DNA of 64,000 nucleotides from Arthrobacter gandavensis (GCF_009192735.1 NZ_VTFU01000002.1:1-64000), one strand, 5' to 3'. Shown: positions 1-9,540, numbered from the stretch's first letter. The notes: generated from the sequence alone by a model not told the origin. Made by a program: numbers and translations.

Positions 1-130
1 TGCACTAAATTCGAAACCAGCTAAAAAAGTCCTCTCCGCCCACGGGGTGGGCGGAAGAACCAGTTCAACCAATTAAAATAATTGGTATCAATAAACTTGG
101 CACACTATTGAGTTCTCAAACAACAGATGC
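1..130 (-). promoter_or_regulatory. 5' leader of an rRNA operon (16S gene lies left of the window)
   Basis: Read on the minus strand, this stretch holds the sequence GTTTGAGAACTCAATAGTGT (about 100-120), then an inverted repeat ACCAATT/AATTGGT (about 69-87) and a GC hairpin CCGCCCA/TGGGCGG (about 37-55). This arrangement is familiar from the transcribed leader just upstream of 16S rRNA in Arthrobacter-like actinobacteria, where it takes part in antitermination and RNase III processing. The 16S gene would begin shortly beyond position 1, so no rRNA is visible here. The assignment rests on memory of the leader, not on an alignment. Confidence 0.75.
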
Positions 131-557
131 ATGCGAAATACTCGGGAAAACTATTCCGGAAACCGGATAAAGTCTTTCTTTTCTCTTCGCTGCAGTGTTT
201 CTTTATTCTATTTCATCCGGCCGGTTTTAGCAATTCGGGATAATTCCCGATATTCGCTATTCCGTCCGGCTGAACCCGTCACGAAGCGTCCGGATATTCT
301 CCGTTGCTGTGTGTTGGGGTTTTGCTGCCGCTTCCGGGAGTCTCACTTGCAGATACACTTCGCAGTGTCTGTCAGGCGCTCACCGGGGCAACTCACTCAA
401 CTTTACACAGCCCCGGCGGTCCGCGCAAACCGCTGGAGTGTGACCTCCTGCACCCTGCGCCAAACCGTCCCGCATTCCGCTTCGACTTCGAAAAACGGAC
501 ATATCCAGTCTGCAACTGCTCAGCGCCGTCCCGCAAGTCCCGCCGCGGTGGAAGTGC
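131..557 (-). other. non-coding region, probable rRNA-operon promoter region
   Basis: No convincing gene is present on either strand. The part from 131 to about 350 is clearly AT-richer than the flanking coding DNA and lies directly upstream of the rRNA leader, which is where rrn promoters are expected. I could not fix a -35/-10 pair with confidence. The open frames here have arginine/proline-rich translations typical of chance frames in high-GC DNA. Confidence 0.5.
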
Positions 558-1346
558 TCACACAGCTTCCCTCAAATACTGCAGCTGGGCGGCAACCGAT
601 AGTTCAGCGGCGGGGCGGACGTTCGCCGGCACATCCGCGTACACCAGGTCGGCGACGCGGGAAACGCCGGCATCCGGTCCGGCCTCCGCCAAGGCGGCGC
701 GGATTTGTTCGAGGCGTTCCTCCCGGTGGTCCCGATAGGTCAGGACCACGGAGCTGAGATCCGAGAGCACGGGGCCGTGTGCGGGCAACACTGTTGCGTG
801 TCCCAGGGCCGCCAGCCGCTCCAAGCTTTCGAGGTACTCCCCCAGCGTTCCGTCCGGAAAGTCCAGCACGGTGGTGCCGCGCCCAAGAATGGTGTCTCCG
901 GTCAGCACCGATCCTCCGTCACCGTCCGCGGGCAAATGGAAGCAGACCGAATCCGAGGTGTGCCCGGGTGTTGCCACCACCCGGATTACCGTTCCCCCGG
1001 CCTTGATCTCCTCGCCGTCCGCCAGCGGCGCGCCGTTGATGCAGTACTCGGGGTCCAGCGCACGCACGGGGGCTCCCGTCAGCTCCGAAAAACGGCGGCT
1101 GGCCTCCGTATGGTCTGCGTGGCGGTGGGTAATGAGGATGACGTCCACGGTCCCGGCCGAGGCCAGGAGGTGAAGATGCTCCTCATCCAGTGGGCCCGGG
1201 TCCACCACCGCCACGCTTTCTGATCCGTTTGCGGCGATGACATAGCTGTTGGTCCCGTCCAGGCTCATGGGACCGGGGTTCGGCGCCAGGGCGAAGCGGG
1301 TCAGCGGGCTGCTGCGGATCAATGCGGTGGTGGACATCGGGCTCAT
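558..1346 (-). CDS. metallo-beta-lactamase-fold hydrolase
   Basis: The 262-residue protein carries the metal-binding signature of the metallo-beta-lactamase superfamily: HRHADH at about 74-79, then GHT and GDT motifs and a late PAHGP segment supplying further metal ligands. The layout resembles the LACTB2/glyoxalase II-like branch, which hydrolyses esters, thioesters or nucleic acids; the substrate cannot be read from sequence. It starts 8 nt after the ilvE stop and is probably the last gene of a leuB-ilvE transcript. There is no clear Shine-Dalgarno; a second Met at 1337 is an alternative start. A role in branched-chain metabolism is not implied by position alone. Confidence 0.85.
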   Translation of the reverse strand: MSPMSTTALIRSSPLTRFALAPNPGPMSLDGTNSYVIAANGSESVAVVDPGPLDEEHLHLLASAGTVDVILITHRHADHTEASRRFSELTGAPVRALDPEYCINGAPLADGEEIKAGGTVIRVVATPGHTSDSVCFHLPADGDGGSVLTGDTILGRGTTVLDFPDGTLGEYLESLERLAALGHATVLPAHGPVLSDLSSVVLTYRDHREERLEQIRAALAEAGPDAGVSRVADLVYADVPANVRPAAELSVAAQLQYLREAV

Positions 1347-1354
1347 TTCGTAGG

Positions 1355-2461
1355 TTAGACCAGGCGCGTGAGCCAGCCGTGGGTGTCCTCGACCGTGCCG
1401 GTCTGGATCCCGAGCAGCTGCTCACGGATGGACATGGTGACCGGGCCGGCAACTGCGTCCGCGGATCCGATGGACTCGGTTTCCGTCTTCAGCTCGCCGA
1501 CCGGCGTGATGACGGCGGCGGTGCCGCAGGCAAACACCTCGGTGATGTCGCCGGAGGCAATGCCGTCGCGCCATTCGTCCAGGGTGATCTTGCGTTCCTG
1601 GACGTTCAGGCCGCGGTCCCGGCCCAGCTGCAGGACTGAGGAACGGGTAATGCCGTGCAGGATGGTGCCGGACAGTGCCGGAGTCACCAGGGTGCCGTCC
1701 TTGAAGACGAAGAACACGTTCATGCCGCCAAGCTCTTCCACGGCGTTGTCATTGGCCTCGTCCAGGAACAGGACCTGCTTGCAGCCGTGGGCCTCGCCTT
1801 CCATCTGGGCGATCAGCGACGCTGCATAGTTGCCGCCGCACTTGGCTTCGCCGGTGCCGCCGATGCCGGCGCGGGCATACTTGGTGGAAAGCCAGATGGA
1901 AACGGGCTTCAGTTCACCGCCAAAGTAGTTGCCGGCCGGGGAAGCAATCACGCGGTAGGAAACCTCACGGGACGGGCGGACACCCAGGAACGCCTCGGTG
2001 GCGATCATGAACGGCCGCAGGTACAGGGCTGCGCCGTCGCCCTCCGGGATCCAGTCCTTGTCCAGCCCGACCAGCTGGCGCAGGGATTCCAGGAACAGTT
2101 CTTCGGGCAGCTCCGGCAGCGCCAGGCGGCGGGCGGAGAGGTTCAGGCGTGCCGCGTTGGCCTCGGGCCGGAAGCTCCACACCGAGCCGTCGGCATGCCG
2201 GTACGCCTTGAGTCCTTCAAAGATCTCCTGGCCGTAGTGCAGCACGGCGGCCGCCGGGTCCATGGCGATGGGGCCGTACGGTTCGATCCGGGCGTTCTGC
2301 CAGACACCGACGCCTGCGTCATTGGCTTTGTAATCAATGACCGCGGTGTGATCCGTGAAGTAGTCTCCGAATCCGGGATTGGCCAGGATGGCCGCACGCT
2401 CCTCGGCCGGCTTCGGATGGGCGGAAAGCTCCTGGGTAAATTCCAGAGCACTGACTGACAT
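1355..2461 (-). CDS. ilvE: branched-chain amino acid aminotransferase
   Basis: A PLP-dependent class IV aminotransferase that interconverts leucine, isoleucine and valine with their 2-oxo acids, using glutamate. The 368-residue protein shows the family pattern: FEGLKAYR, then the PLP-lysine segment EAKCGGNYAAS near residue 200, EELGGMNVFFV, and a C-terminal FACGTAAVITPV cofactor-phosphate loop. I chose ATG at 2461 because GGAGG sits 5 nt upstream; a GTG four codons earlier (2473) lies inside that ribosome binding site. It follows leuB by 61 nt and precedes the metallo-hydrolase by 8 nt, consistent with one transcript for the last steps of leucine, isoleucine and valine synthesis. Confidence 0.95.
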   Translation of the reverse strand: MSVSALEFTQELSAHPKPAEERAAILANPGFGDYFTDHTAVIDYKANDAGVGVWQNARIEPYGPIAMDPAAAVLHYGQEIFEGLKAYRHADGSVWSFRPEANAARLNLSARRLALPELPEELFLESLRQLVGLDKDWIPEGDGAALYLRPFMIATEAFLGVRPSREVSYRVIASPAGNYFGGELKPVSIWLSTKYARAGIGGTGEAKCGGNYAASLIAQMEGEAHGCKQVLFLDEANDNAVEELGGMNVFFVFKDGTLVTPALSGTILHGITRSSVLQLGRDRGLNVQERKITLDEWRDGIASGDITEVFACGTAAVITPVGELKTETESIGSADAVAGPVTMSIREQLLGIQTGTVEDTHGWLTRLV

Positions 2462-2522
2462 TGTTTCCTCCACGGTGGACGGCGCGGCCGCCCGACGAAA
2501 TGGTTATTGGTACTTTCCGAGC

Positions 2523-3584
2523 TTATGACACGGCCGTGGTTATCGCATTGCCTATCTCCGCCGTCGTCCGCGGGTTTCCGGACCGTGCCGCGACGTCGGC
2601 TTCCACCGCTTCCTCCACCCGCACCGCTTCTTTTTCGAGGCCGAGATGGCGGAGCATCAGAGCGGCGGAAAGGATGGCCGCGGTGGGGTCGGCCTTCTGC
2701 TGGCCCGCAATGTCAGGGGCCGAGCCGTGCACCGGCTCAAACATGGAGGGGTAGGTGCCGTCCATGTTGAGGTTGCCGGAGGCGGCCAGGCCGATCCCGC
2801 CGGTGACCGCTGCGGCGAGGTCGGTGATGATGTCGCCGAACAGGTTGTCTGTGACAATCACGTCAAACCGGGCGGGGTCGGTGACCATGAAAATCATGGC
2901 CGCGTCCACGTGGAGGTAGTCATGGGTGACGTCGGGGAATTCGACGGCGACGCGCTCCACCGTGCGCTTCCACAGTCTGCCGGCGTACACCAGCACGTTG
3001 TGCTTGTGGACCAGGGTGAGTTTTTTGCGCGGCCGGTCACTGGCTCGGCGGAAGGCGTCCCGGACCACGCGCTCCACGCCGTGCGCGGTGTTCAGTGAAA
3101 CCTCGGTGGCCACTTCCTGCGGGGTGCCTTCGCGGAGCACGCCGCCGTTTCCGGTGTACGGGCCCTCGGTGCCTTCGCGGACGACCAGGAAATCAACGGT
3201 TCCCGGGTTGGCAAGCGGGCTGCCGATGCCGGGGTACAGCCGGGACGGACGCAGATTCACGAAATGGTCGAGGCTGAAGCGCAGCTTCAGGAGCATTTCC
3301 CGCTCAATCAGGCCCGAAGGAATGCTGGTGTCTCCCGGTGCGCCGCCCACGGCGCCAAAAAGAATGGCGTCATGGCCCTTGAGTGCCTCGAGCGTCTCGT
3401 CCGGCAGGGTTTCACCGGTGGCCAGCCAGTGCTCGGCACCAAGCGGGTATTCGGTCAGGTCAAAGCTGACGGGGCTGTCCCGGGTGACGGCGAGCAGCAC
3501 CTTGACGGCCTCGGCCGTGACTTCAGGGCCAATGCCGTCGCCGGAAATGACGGCCAGGGAAATGGTGGAGGGCTGTTCGCTCAT
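2523..3584 (-). CDS. leuB: 3-isopropylmalate dehydrogenase
   Basis: Catalyses oxidative decarboxylation of 3-isopropylmalate with NAD in leucine synthesis. At 353 residues it has the usual length. Motifs include the N-terminal GDGIGPEV, the substrate-binding arginine region [29 protein letters not shown] and the nucleotide-binding GSAPDIAGQ near the C-terminus. The start codon has no Shine-Dalgarno; a TAGACT hexamer ends 6 nt before ATG, suggesting a leaderless mRNA. A motif shared with the ilvB promoter lies at 3626-3641. Divergent from the histidine kinase gene. Confidence 0.95.
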   Translation of the reverse strand: MSEQPSTISLAVISGDGIGPEVTAEAVKVLLAVTRDSPVSFDLTEYPLGAEHWLATGETLPDETLEALKGHDAILFGAVGGAPGDTSIPSGLIEREMLLKLRFSLDHFVNLRPSRLYPGIGSPLANPGTVDFLVVREGTEGPYTGNGGVLREGTPQEVATEVSLNTAHGVERVVRDAFRRASDRPRKKLTLVHKHNVLVYAGRLWKRTVERVAVEFPDVTHDYLHVDAAMIFMVTDPARFDVIVTDNLFGDIITDLAAAVTGGIGLAASGNLNMDGTYPSMFEPVHGSAPDIAGQQKADPTAAILSAALMLRHLGLEKEAVRVEEAVEADVAARSGNPRTTAEIGNAITTAVS

Positions 3585-3625
3585 ATCGACAGTCTAGGAA
3601 AATGGTCCACATCCCGGGCAACCCG

Positions 3626-3641
3626 TCCCACATGCTGGACA
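3626..3641. promoter_or_regulatory. candidate operator upstream of leuB
   Basis: The sequence TCCCACATGCTGGACA fits TCYCAC-N5-GGACA and recurs as TCTCACTATTCGGACA at 25164-25179 upstream of the ilvB leader. It is an imperfect palindrome located 42-57 bp upstream of the leuB start codon. IclR-family regulators (NdgR in Streptomyces, LtbR in Corynebacterium) control leu/ilv genes; assigning this site to such a protein is inference. Confidence 0.45.
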
Positions 3642-3720
3642 GGACGGCATAGGCGACTCGCGAGGCGCTGACCTGCGGGACGGGCCCAGAATCAGACCGT
3701 GGCATGAGGCGGGTGAATGC

Positions 3721-5001
3721 ATGCTGGCCCTAGAGTTGTTGTCCATGCTCGTGCACCGTCGAATCCATGCCTGGCTGCAGGCGAACCCCTTCAAGGTCGA
3801 TCTGTTTCAGGCGCTGACCGCCACCCTGATTTTTGCCGTCCCGTTCCTCCTGACCTTCCAGGGACAACAGGTTGAATTTGTCCTCTCCGCTGCCATCTGC
3901 CTGCCGCTGGCCTGGAAGAGAACCCGCCCGGTCGCCGCGGCAGCAATCCAGGCAGCAGCCTGCCTGCTGCAGCTGGTCCTGGTCCCGGAGACCGGGCTGC
4001 CAGCCGACATTTTTGTCCTTGTCACGGTTTATTCGCTCGCCGCTTACGCACCTCGCTGGGCGAGTCTGAGCGGACTCGCACTGGCGTTGGTTGGCGGGAT
4101 GCTGTTTATCCACCGGTACTACTTCATCCCGCTGCAGTCCGGGGGCCTGATCCCTGAGCTCACCGGCCTGCTGTGGCGGTACGCGATTATTGTGGTGGCC
4201 ATCGACGCGGTGGTCCTTCTCTGCTGGACCTTCGGCGACCTGGCCCGTACCCGCCGCCTGGCGATGGAAGCGCTCCGTGACCACGCCCGCCGGCTCGAGG
4301 TGGAACGCCAGCAGGAACGGGATCTGGCCGCCGCGGACGAACGCACGCACATTGCCCGGGAAATGCACGACATCGTGGCCCATTCCCTCTCGGTCATCAT
4401 CACCCAGGCCGACGGCGCCCGGTATGCGAGCGCCCAGGATCCGGAGATCGCGGCCAAGACGCTGGGAACCATCGCGGAAACCGGCCGCGGCTCGCTGCGG
4501 GAGATGCGGCGGTTGCTCGGAGTTCTCCGTGGTGATGAACTCGCGTCCACCCGTCCCCTGCCGTCGCTGGCCGATATCACCGAGCTGGTGGACGCGGTCA
4601 AGCGGGCAGGATTGGAGGTAACGGTGAGCGAGACGGGATCGATGCGCCGCCCGCTTCCCGCAGGCGCCGAGCTGACCGCCTACCGGGTCATCCAGGAATC
4701 CCTCACCAATGTCCTCAAACATGCGGGCCCCTCGGTGCAGGCCGGCGTCGACCTGCAGTGGACGCCCCGCGGATTGCAAATCACAGTGCACGACGACGGC
4801 CGCGGCGCCGGCGCTGACGGCGCACCTCCTCCTCCCCCGCTTTCCGCTACCGGCGGCCAGAGCGGTTCCTCCTCCGGCACCGGGCAGGGCATCAACGGCA
4901 TGACCGAGCGGGTGGCCCTCTACGATGGAACACTGGTGGCTGCTCCGGCAGCCGGCGGAGGATTCCGCGTTACCGCATTCATTCCCTACACGGAGGCCTG
5001 A
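3721..5001 (+). CDS. two-component sensor histidine kinase (NarL/DesK type)
   Basis: A membrane sensor kinase of 426 residues. Several hydrophobic segments occupy about residues 28-165; a linker leads to a HisKA_3 dimerisation domain with the phospho-acceptor in REMHDIVAHSLS (His near 216), then a HATPase domain with ESLTNVLKHA (N-box) and HDDGRGAG (G-box). Near residues 365-385 there is a serine/glycine/proline-rich insertion inside the ATPase lid. The start at 3721 is preceded by GAGG; a later Met at 3745 is possible. The partner response regulator begins 2 nt after the stop. The stimulus is not evident. Confidence 0.9.
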   Translation: MLALELLSMLVHRRIHAWLQANPFKVDLFQALTATLIFAVPFLLTFQGQQVEFVLSAAICLPLAWKRTRPVAAAAIQAAACLLQLVLVPETGLPADIFVLVTVYSLAAYAPRWASLSGLALALVGGMLFIHRYYFIPLQSGGLIPELTGLLWRYAIIVVAIDAVVLLCWTFGDLARTRRLAMEALRDHARRLEVERQQERDLAAADERTHIAREMHDIVAHSLSVIITQADGARYASAQDPEIAAKTLGTIAETGRGSLREMRRLLGVLRGDELASTRPLPSLADITELVDAVKRAGLEVTVSETGSMRRPLPAGAELTAYRVIQESLTNVLKHAGPSVQAGVDLQWTPRGLQITVHDDGRGAGADGAPPPPPLSATGGQSGSSSGTGQGINGMTERVALYDGTLVAAPAAGGGFRVTAFIPYTEA

Positions 5002-5003
5002 GC

Positions 5004-5744
5004 ATGACCGGCACCCTGCCCGACCCGTCCGACAGCAGTGTCCCCGAGGCAGGCCCCATCCGCGTGGCCCTGGTGGATGACCAGCAGCTGGTGCGCGGCG
5101 GCTTCAAGATGCTGATCAACTCCCAGCCGGATTTGACCGTCGTCGCGGAGGCCGGCAACGGTGGGGACGCGATCCAGGCACTGTCCGCAGTGCGTGCCGA
5201 CGTCGTCCTCATGGACGTGCGCATGCCCGGCATGGACGGGATCGAGGCGACCCGCCGGCTCCTGGAACGCGCCGCTGCCCAGCCCAAGGGATCCACCGAC
5301 GTCGACCTCAAGGTGGTGGTCCTGACCACCTTCGACCTGGACGAGTACGCCCTGTCCGCCATCCGGGCCGGCGCCAGCGGTTTCCTGCTCAAGGATGCTC
5401 CCCCGGAGGAACTGCTCGAAGCCATCCGCACTGTGTACCGCGGCGATGCCGTGATTGCCCCGTCGACCACCCGGCGCCTGCTGGACCACGTCGCTCCCTT
5501 GCTCCGAGAGCCCACCGCCGAGGTCAGCCGCCACGCCGCCGACGTCGAACGCCTCACCCCCCGCGAGCGCGAAGTGTTCGGGCTGATTGCGCAGGGCCTG
5601 TCCAACCCGGAAATCGCCGCGCATCTGTTCCTCTCCGACGCCACGGTCAAAACGCACGTGGGCCACATCCTCGCCAAGCTCGGCGCCCGTGACCGTGTGC
5701 AGGCTGTTGTGATCGCCTACGAGACCGGTATCGTCGCACCGTAA
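5004..5744 (+). CDS. LuxR/NarL-family response regulator
   Basis: Cytoplasmic DNA-binding partner of the upstream kinase, 246 residues. The receiver domain (about 18-140) has the acidic pair VALVDD, the phospho-acceptor Asp near 71 in VLMDVRMPGMDG, and a conserved Lys in LLKDAP. The C-terminal LuxR helix-turn-helix (about 180-240) reads LTPREREVFGLIAQGLSN followed by DATVKTHVGHIL. The ATG follows the kinase TGA after two bases, so the two are almost certainly translationally coupled. The ABC exporter genes 440 bp downstream are possible targets, which is only a positional inference. Confidence 0.93.
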   Translation: MTGTLPDPSDSSVPEAGPIRVALVDDQQLVRGGFKMLINSQPDLTVVAEAGNGGDAIQALSAVRADVVLMDVRMPGMDGIEATRRLLERAAAQPKGSTDVDLKVVVLTTFDLDEYALSAIRAGASGFLLKDAPPEELLEAIRTVYRGDAVIAPSTTRRLLDHVAPLLREPTAEVSRHAADVERLTPREREVFGLIAQGLSNPEIAAHLFLSDATVKTHVGHILAKLGARDRVQAVVIAYETGIVAP

Positions 5745-5802
5745 CCAGGGCCCGCACCCGCCACAACGCGGTCGAGCGCGCACCGCGGTCAGGGAGGCAG
5801 CC

Positions 5803-6117
5803 GTGTCCACTGAAGCCGACGTCCGGTCCATCTGCCTGGCGCTGCCCGGCGTCACCGAACGGCTCAGCTGGCAGCAGCCCGCCTGGTTTGCCCGCACCCT
5901 GATGGCCCGCATTTGGGAAGACGGCATAGTGACGGTCAAGACTCCGGAACGTGATGCCCTTGCGGGCACCGATCCGGACACCTTCTTCTGGACTCCGCAC
6001 CACCACCGGTCACCGCAGCTGGTGCTGGTGCGCCTGGACCGTGTGGACCCCGCCGAGCTGGAGGAACTGCTGCTGGAGTCCTACCAGTTGGCCGGGCCGC
6101 TTCCACCCACGGTATGA
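5803..6117 (+). CDS. MmcQ/YjbR-family protein
   Basis: A small 104-residue protein of the MmcQ/YjbR family, which has a double-wing DNA-binding-like fold and no established biochemical role. Family hallmarks visible are the early LPGVTERLSWQQPAWF segment, VTVKTPERDAL, and the terminal DPAELEELLLESYQLA helix. GTG is taken as the start because GGGAGG lies just upstream. It sits alone between the two-component genes and the ABC exporter, in the same direction. Confidence 0.8.
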   Translation: MSTEADVRSICLALPGVTERLSWQQPAWFARTLMARIWEDGIVTVKTPERDALAGTDPDTFFWTPHHHRSPQLVLVRLDRVDPAELEELLLESYQLAGPLPPTV

Positions 6118-6187
6118 GAAGGGGCCGGACCGATACCCGCCCTTCCTCCGATGCTCCGCCAGCCGGCCGCGCCATAACGTAGTGGGT

Positions 6188-6952
6188 ATGACAACCCTTA
6201 CCGAGAAATTCTCCGTGCCCGGCGGCACCACGGCCGCCGCTGCCGCCCGATCCCTGAACAAGACCTACGGCTCCGGAGACACAGCAGTCCACGCCCTGGC
6301 CAACGTTGACGTCACCTTCGACGCCGGCACCTTCACCGCCATCATGGGCCCCTCCGGCTCCGGAAAATCCACCCTCATGCACTGCCTTGCGGGACTGGAC
6401 ACCGCCGATTCCGGCCGGATCTGGATCGGGGACACGGAGATTACTTCCCTTAAGGACGCCGAACTGACCCGCCTGCGCCGCGACAGCGTGGGCTTTGTGT
6501 TCCAGTCCTTCAACCTGGTGCCCACCCTCACTGCCGAGCAGAACATCACCCTGCCCGTGGCCCTGGCCAACGGCAAGGTGGACCAGCCGTGGCTGGACTA
6601 CATCACCGAGACCCTGGGCCTGGCCGGCCGGCTCAAGCACCGCCCCCATGAACTCTCCGGCGGCCAGCAGCAGCGCGTGGCCGTTGCCCGGGCCCTGCTC
6701 ACGCGTCCCCACGTTGTCTTCGGCGACGAGCCCACCGGAAACCTGGATTCGAAGTCCGGCGCCGAGGTGCTGTCCCTGCTGCGCCGCTCCACCCGGGAAA
6801 TGGGCCAAAGCATCATCATGGTCACCCACGATCCGGTGGCCGCCTCCTACGCCGACCGCGTGGTCCTGATGAACGACGGCGAGCTGGTGGGCGAACTGGC
6901 CAACCCCACCCCGGACACCGTCCTCGCCGCCCTGACCAAACTGGGAGCCTGA
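6188..6952 (+). CDS. ABC transporter ATP-binding protein (MacB/LolD-like)
   Basis: ATPase subunit of an exporter-type ABC system, 254 residues. It carries Walker A GPSGSGKST (about 56-64), a Q-loop in FVFQSFNLVPTLT, the signature LSGGQQQRVAVARAL, Walker B VVFGDEPTGNLDS and the H-loop VTHDP, the standard set of the FtsE/MacB/LolD group. The reading frame is open upstream but homology-like sequence begins after ATG 6188. No Shine-Dalgarno is seen; TAACGT ends 7 nt before the start, so a leaderless mRNA is plausible. The cognate permease starts 2 nt after the stop. Confidence 0.93.
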   Translation: MTTLTEKFSVPGGTTAAAAARSLNKTYGSGDTAVHALANVDVTFDAGTFTAIMGPSGSGKSTLMHCLAGLDTADSGRIWIGDTEITSLKDAELTRLRRDSVGFVFQSFNLVPTLTAEQNITLPVALANGKVDQPWLDYITETLGLAGRLKHRPHELSGGQQQRVAVARALLTRPHVVFGDEPTGNLDSKSGAEVLSLLRRSTREMGQSIIMVTHDPVAASYADRVVLMNDGELVGELANPTPDTVLAALTKLGA

Positions 6953-6954
6953 GC

Positions 6955-9456
6955 ATGCTGCAGGTAGCGCTGGCGCAGGTGCGCCTTAACGCCCGCCGCT
7001 TCATAGCGGTGTCCCTGGCCGTCCTGATCGCCGTCGGATTCCTGACGGCAACCCTGATCATCAATTCCTCCTCGAAGGCCTCGCTGACGCAAAGCGTGGG
7101 CGAGGGCTACCGGAACGCGGACCTGGTCCTCAACGGCAACCTGTACCGCGCCGACCCGGTGGTGCTGGACGAAGACACCACCGCCGTCGTCCGCGACCTT
7201 CCCGGGGTGGAAGGCAGCTATGCGGTTCACCAGGGTTACGTCAGCTTCGGGACGGGCCGCGACACGGTATTCGGGCAGCTCGACAGCATCCCCGAGTACA
7301 CACCGCTCTTCCCCGGGGAAGTGATCGAGGGTTCGCTGCCGGTTTCGGACAGCGAAGTTGCCTTGGACAGTGACACCGCCAAGCGGCAGAACCTCTCGAT
7401 TGGCTCGGTGCTGGACCTGACGGGCGGGTCCTTTGAAGACGCTGACGCCCAGCTGACCATCACCGCCCTGGTTGCCCCCTCCAGCAACCCGACCAGCATG
7501 GGCACCCCCCAGTTGTATGCCACCGGTGCCACAGCGGCGCTGTTCGCCAACGCCGAAGACGGCTTCGACACCATCCAGCTGGCGCTGGCCGACGGTGCCA
7601 ACACTGAAAACGTCCGTGCCGCCGTCGAGCAGGAGCTTGCCGCTGCGGGCATGGGCGAGGTTGTGGTCCGCACCTCCTCGGAGCAGACCGACGCCGTCGT
7701 AGCCAGCTTCACCAACGGAGACGACGTCCTCACCATCGTCCTGCTGGCCTTCGCCGCCGTGGCGGTTCTGGTCTGCGCCCTGGTGGTTTCCAACACCTTC
7801 TCAGTGCTGGTGGCCCAGCGCACCCGCGAACTGGCACTGCTGCGCTGCATCGGTGCCGAACGTTCCCAGATCCGCCGCTCGGTCATCATGGAAGCACTGA
7901 TCGTGGGCACCGTGGCATCGGTTGCCGGTGTCCTGGCCGCCGTTGCCCTGGTGGGCGGCATCATCGCCTATCTGCAGACCATTCCCGAAAGCGGCTTTGC
8001 CACACTGGCGGTCTCCCCTGTCTCGGTCATCGTTGGACTGGTGGTTGGCATCCTGCTGACCGTGCTGGCCGCCATGGTTCCGGCCCGGGCCGCCACCGCG
8101 GTTGCCCCGCTGGCTGCCCTGCGACCGGCCGAAGACGTGAAGGCCGGCACCAAACGCGGCCGCGTCCGCCTGATCGCCGGACTGGTGCTGCTCGTCGGCG
8201 GCGCCGCCCTCCTTGCCGCCGGTGCGGCTTCCGCGGATCTCCTGGTGGCGCTGCCCGGCGGTATCCTCAGCTTCGTGGGCGTGCTGATGTGCGCGACCCT
8301 GTTTGTCCCATCGCTGGTGCGGACCGTTGGTTCGCTGGCTGCACCGCTGGGAGTACCCGGCAAACTCGCCGCCGTCAACGCCGTCCGCAACCCCCAGCGC
8401 ACCTCGGCAACGGCGTCCGCCCTGCTGATCGGCGTCACCCTCGTGACGATGATGATGACCGGAGCCGCAACTGTGCGGACGTCCCTGGACAACGTGCTGG
8501 CCGGAGAGTTCCCGGTTGACGTGAGCGTCACCGGCCAGGACACTCCGTTCACCGCAGGTGATGCGGATACCGCCCGTGCCGTGGACGGAGTGCAGGACGC
8601 CGTCCTGGTGCCCGTGGCCGGTACCACCGACACAAAGACCTGGGGAGCGTACGACGTCTACGCCCTGGAGCCCGCCGATGCGGCGAAAGTCCTGAAGGAT
8701 TCCAACCTGGTCCTCGCCGATGACACCATCGTGATGCCGCAGGGCATCAAGGATGAAACCCTGATGGTTACCGGGGCAACCTCCAGCGTGGAGCTGAAGG
8801 TCCTGGTCTCGGACAGCAAGCAGCTGCGCCCGCTGATCACGGCTGACACGGCGGCGGCCCTGGGCGGACCCGCACCGGTGGCTGAATCCGCGGACTACGT
8901 GCCCATGCCGCAGATCTGGCTGTCAGTGGACGAGGGATTGACCACCGGCGCCTTGATCGACCTGCGCTCCGATCTGGCCGAAGGCCTGGACGTGGAGGAC
9001 TACCTCGTGAACGGGTCCGCCATTGAGCGTGCCGCCTTTGAACAGGTGATCGACGTGCTGCTGATGGTGGTGACCGGACTGCTGGGCGTCGCCGTCGTCA
9101 TTGCCCTGGTGGGCGTCGCCAACACGCTGTCCCTGTCCGTCCTGGAACGCACCCGCGAATCCTCGCTGCTGCGCGCCCTTGGGCTGACCCGCGGCCAGCT
9201 GCGCGGCATGCTGGCGCTGGAAGCCGTCCTCATTGCAGGGGTCGCGGCACTGATGGGCAGCGTGCTGGGGTCGGTCTACGGCTGGCTCGGGGCGCAGTCG
9301 GCGCTGGGTTCCTTTGCCTCCGTGGCGCTGTCCCTGCCGTGGCTGCAGCTGCTCGGTGTCCTGGCCGTGGCGCTGGTGGCCGGTTTGGCCGCGTCAGTGC
9401 TCCCGGCCCGGCGCGCCGCACGCCTGTCCCCGGTGGCTGGGCTGGCCGCCGACTAA
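6955..9456 (+). CDS. FtsX/MacB-type ABC transporter permease
   Basis: An 833-residue permease with two FtsX units. One transmembrane helix at about 16-38 is followed by an extracytoplasmic domain, then three-helix FtsX modules at about 258-395 and 705-825, each with the RTRELALLRCIGA / RTRESSLLRALGL signature after its first helix. A central hydrophobic block lies at about 400-455. This duplicated layout is typical of actinobacterial ABC exporters for peptides, lipoproteins or drugs; the cargo is unknown. Start ATG follows the ATPase stop by two bases (TGAGCATG). Confidence 0.92.
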   Translation: MLQVALAQVRLNARRFIAVSLAVLIAVGFLTATLIINSSSKASLTQSVGEGYRNADLVLNGNLYRADPVVLDEDTTAVVRDLPGVEGSYAVHQGYVSFGTGRDTVFGQLDSIPEYTPLFPGEVIEGSLPVSDSEVALDSDTAKRQNLSIGSVLDLTGGSFEDADAQLTITALVAPSSNPTSMGTPQLYATGATAALFANAEDGFDTIQLALADGANTENVRAAVEQELAAAGMGEVVVRTSSEQTDAVVASFTNGDDVLTIVLLAFAAVAVLVCALVVSNTFSVLVAQRTRELALLRCIGAERSQIRRSVIMEALIVGTVASVAGVLAAVALVGGIIAYLQTIPESGFATLAVSPVSVIVGLVVGILLTVLAAMVPARAATAVAPLAALRPAEDVKAGTKRGRVRLIAGLVLLVGGAALLAAGAASADLLVALPGGILSFVGVLMCATLFVPSLVRTVGSLAAPLGVPGKLAAVNAVRNPQRTSATASALLIGVTLVTMMMTGAATVRTSLDNVLAGEFPVDVSVTGQDTPFTAGDADTARAVDGVQDAVLVPVAGTTDTKTWGAYDVYALEPADAAKVLKDSNLVLADDTIVMPQGIKDETLMVTGATSSVELKVLVSDSKQLRPLITADTAAALGGPAPVAESADYVPMPQIWLSVDEGLTTGALIDLRSDLAEGLDVEDYLVNGSAIERAAFEQVIDVLLMVVTGLLGVAVVIALVGVANTLSLSVLERTRESSLLRALGLTRGQLRGMLALEAVLIAGVAALMGSVLGSVYGWLGAQSALGSFASVALSLPWLQLLGVLAVALVAGLAASVLPARRAARLSPVAGLAAD

Positions 9457-9492
9457 CAAACGCAATTTCCCGGGCGCAGTTTTCCGGCAAAC

Positions 9493-9540
9493 GAGTTCCC
9501 CGGCCGCGGGTTCCCCAGCCCGACAACGGCCGGGGAACTC
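9493..9540 (+). terminator. stem-loop after the ABC exporter permease
   Basis: Perfect 14-bp arms GAGTTCCCCGGCCG (9493-9506) and CGGCCGGGGAACTC (9527-9540) lie between the permease stop and the next gene. There is no T-tract, so termination strength is uncertain. Confidence 0.6.

Noticed and set aside
131-757. Open frames in the first 760 bases (plus strand)
   Set aside because: They lie across the rRNA promoter region and the end of the metallo-hydrolase gene; arginine/proline-rich translation without ribosome binding site.
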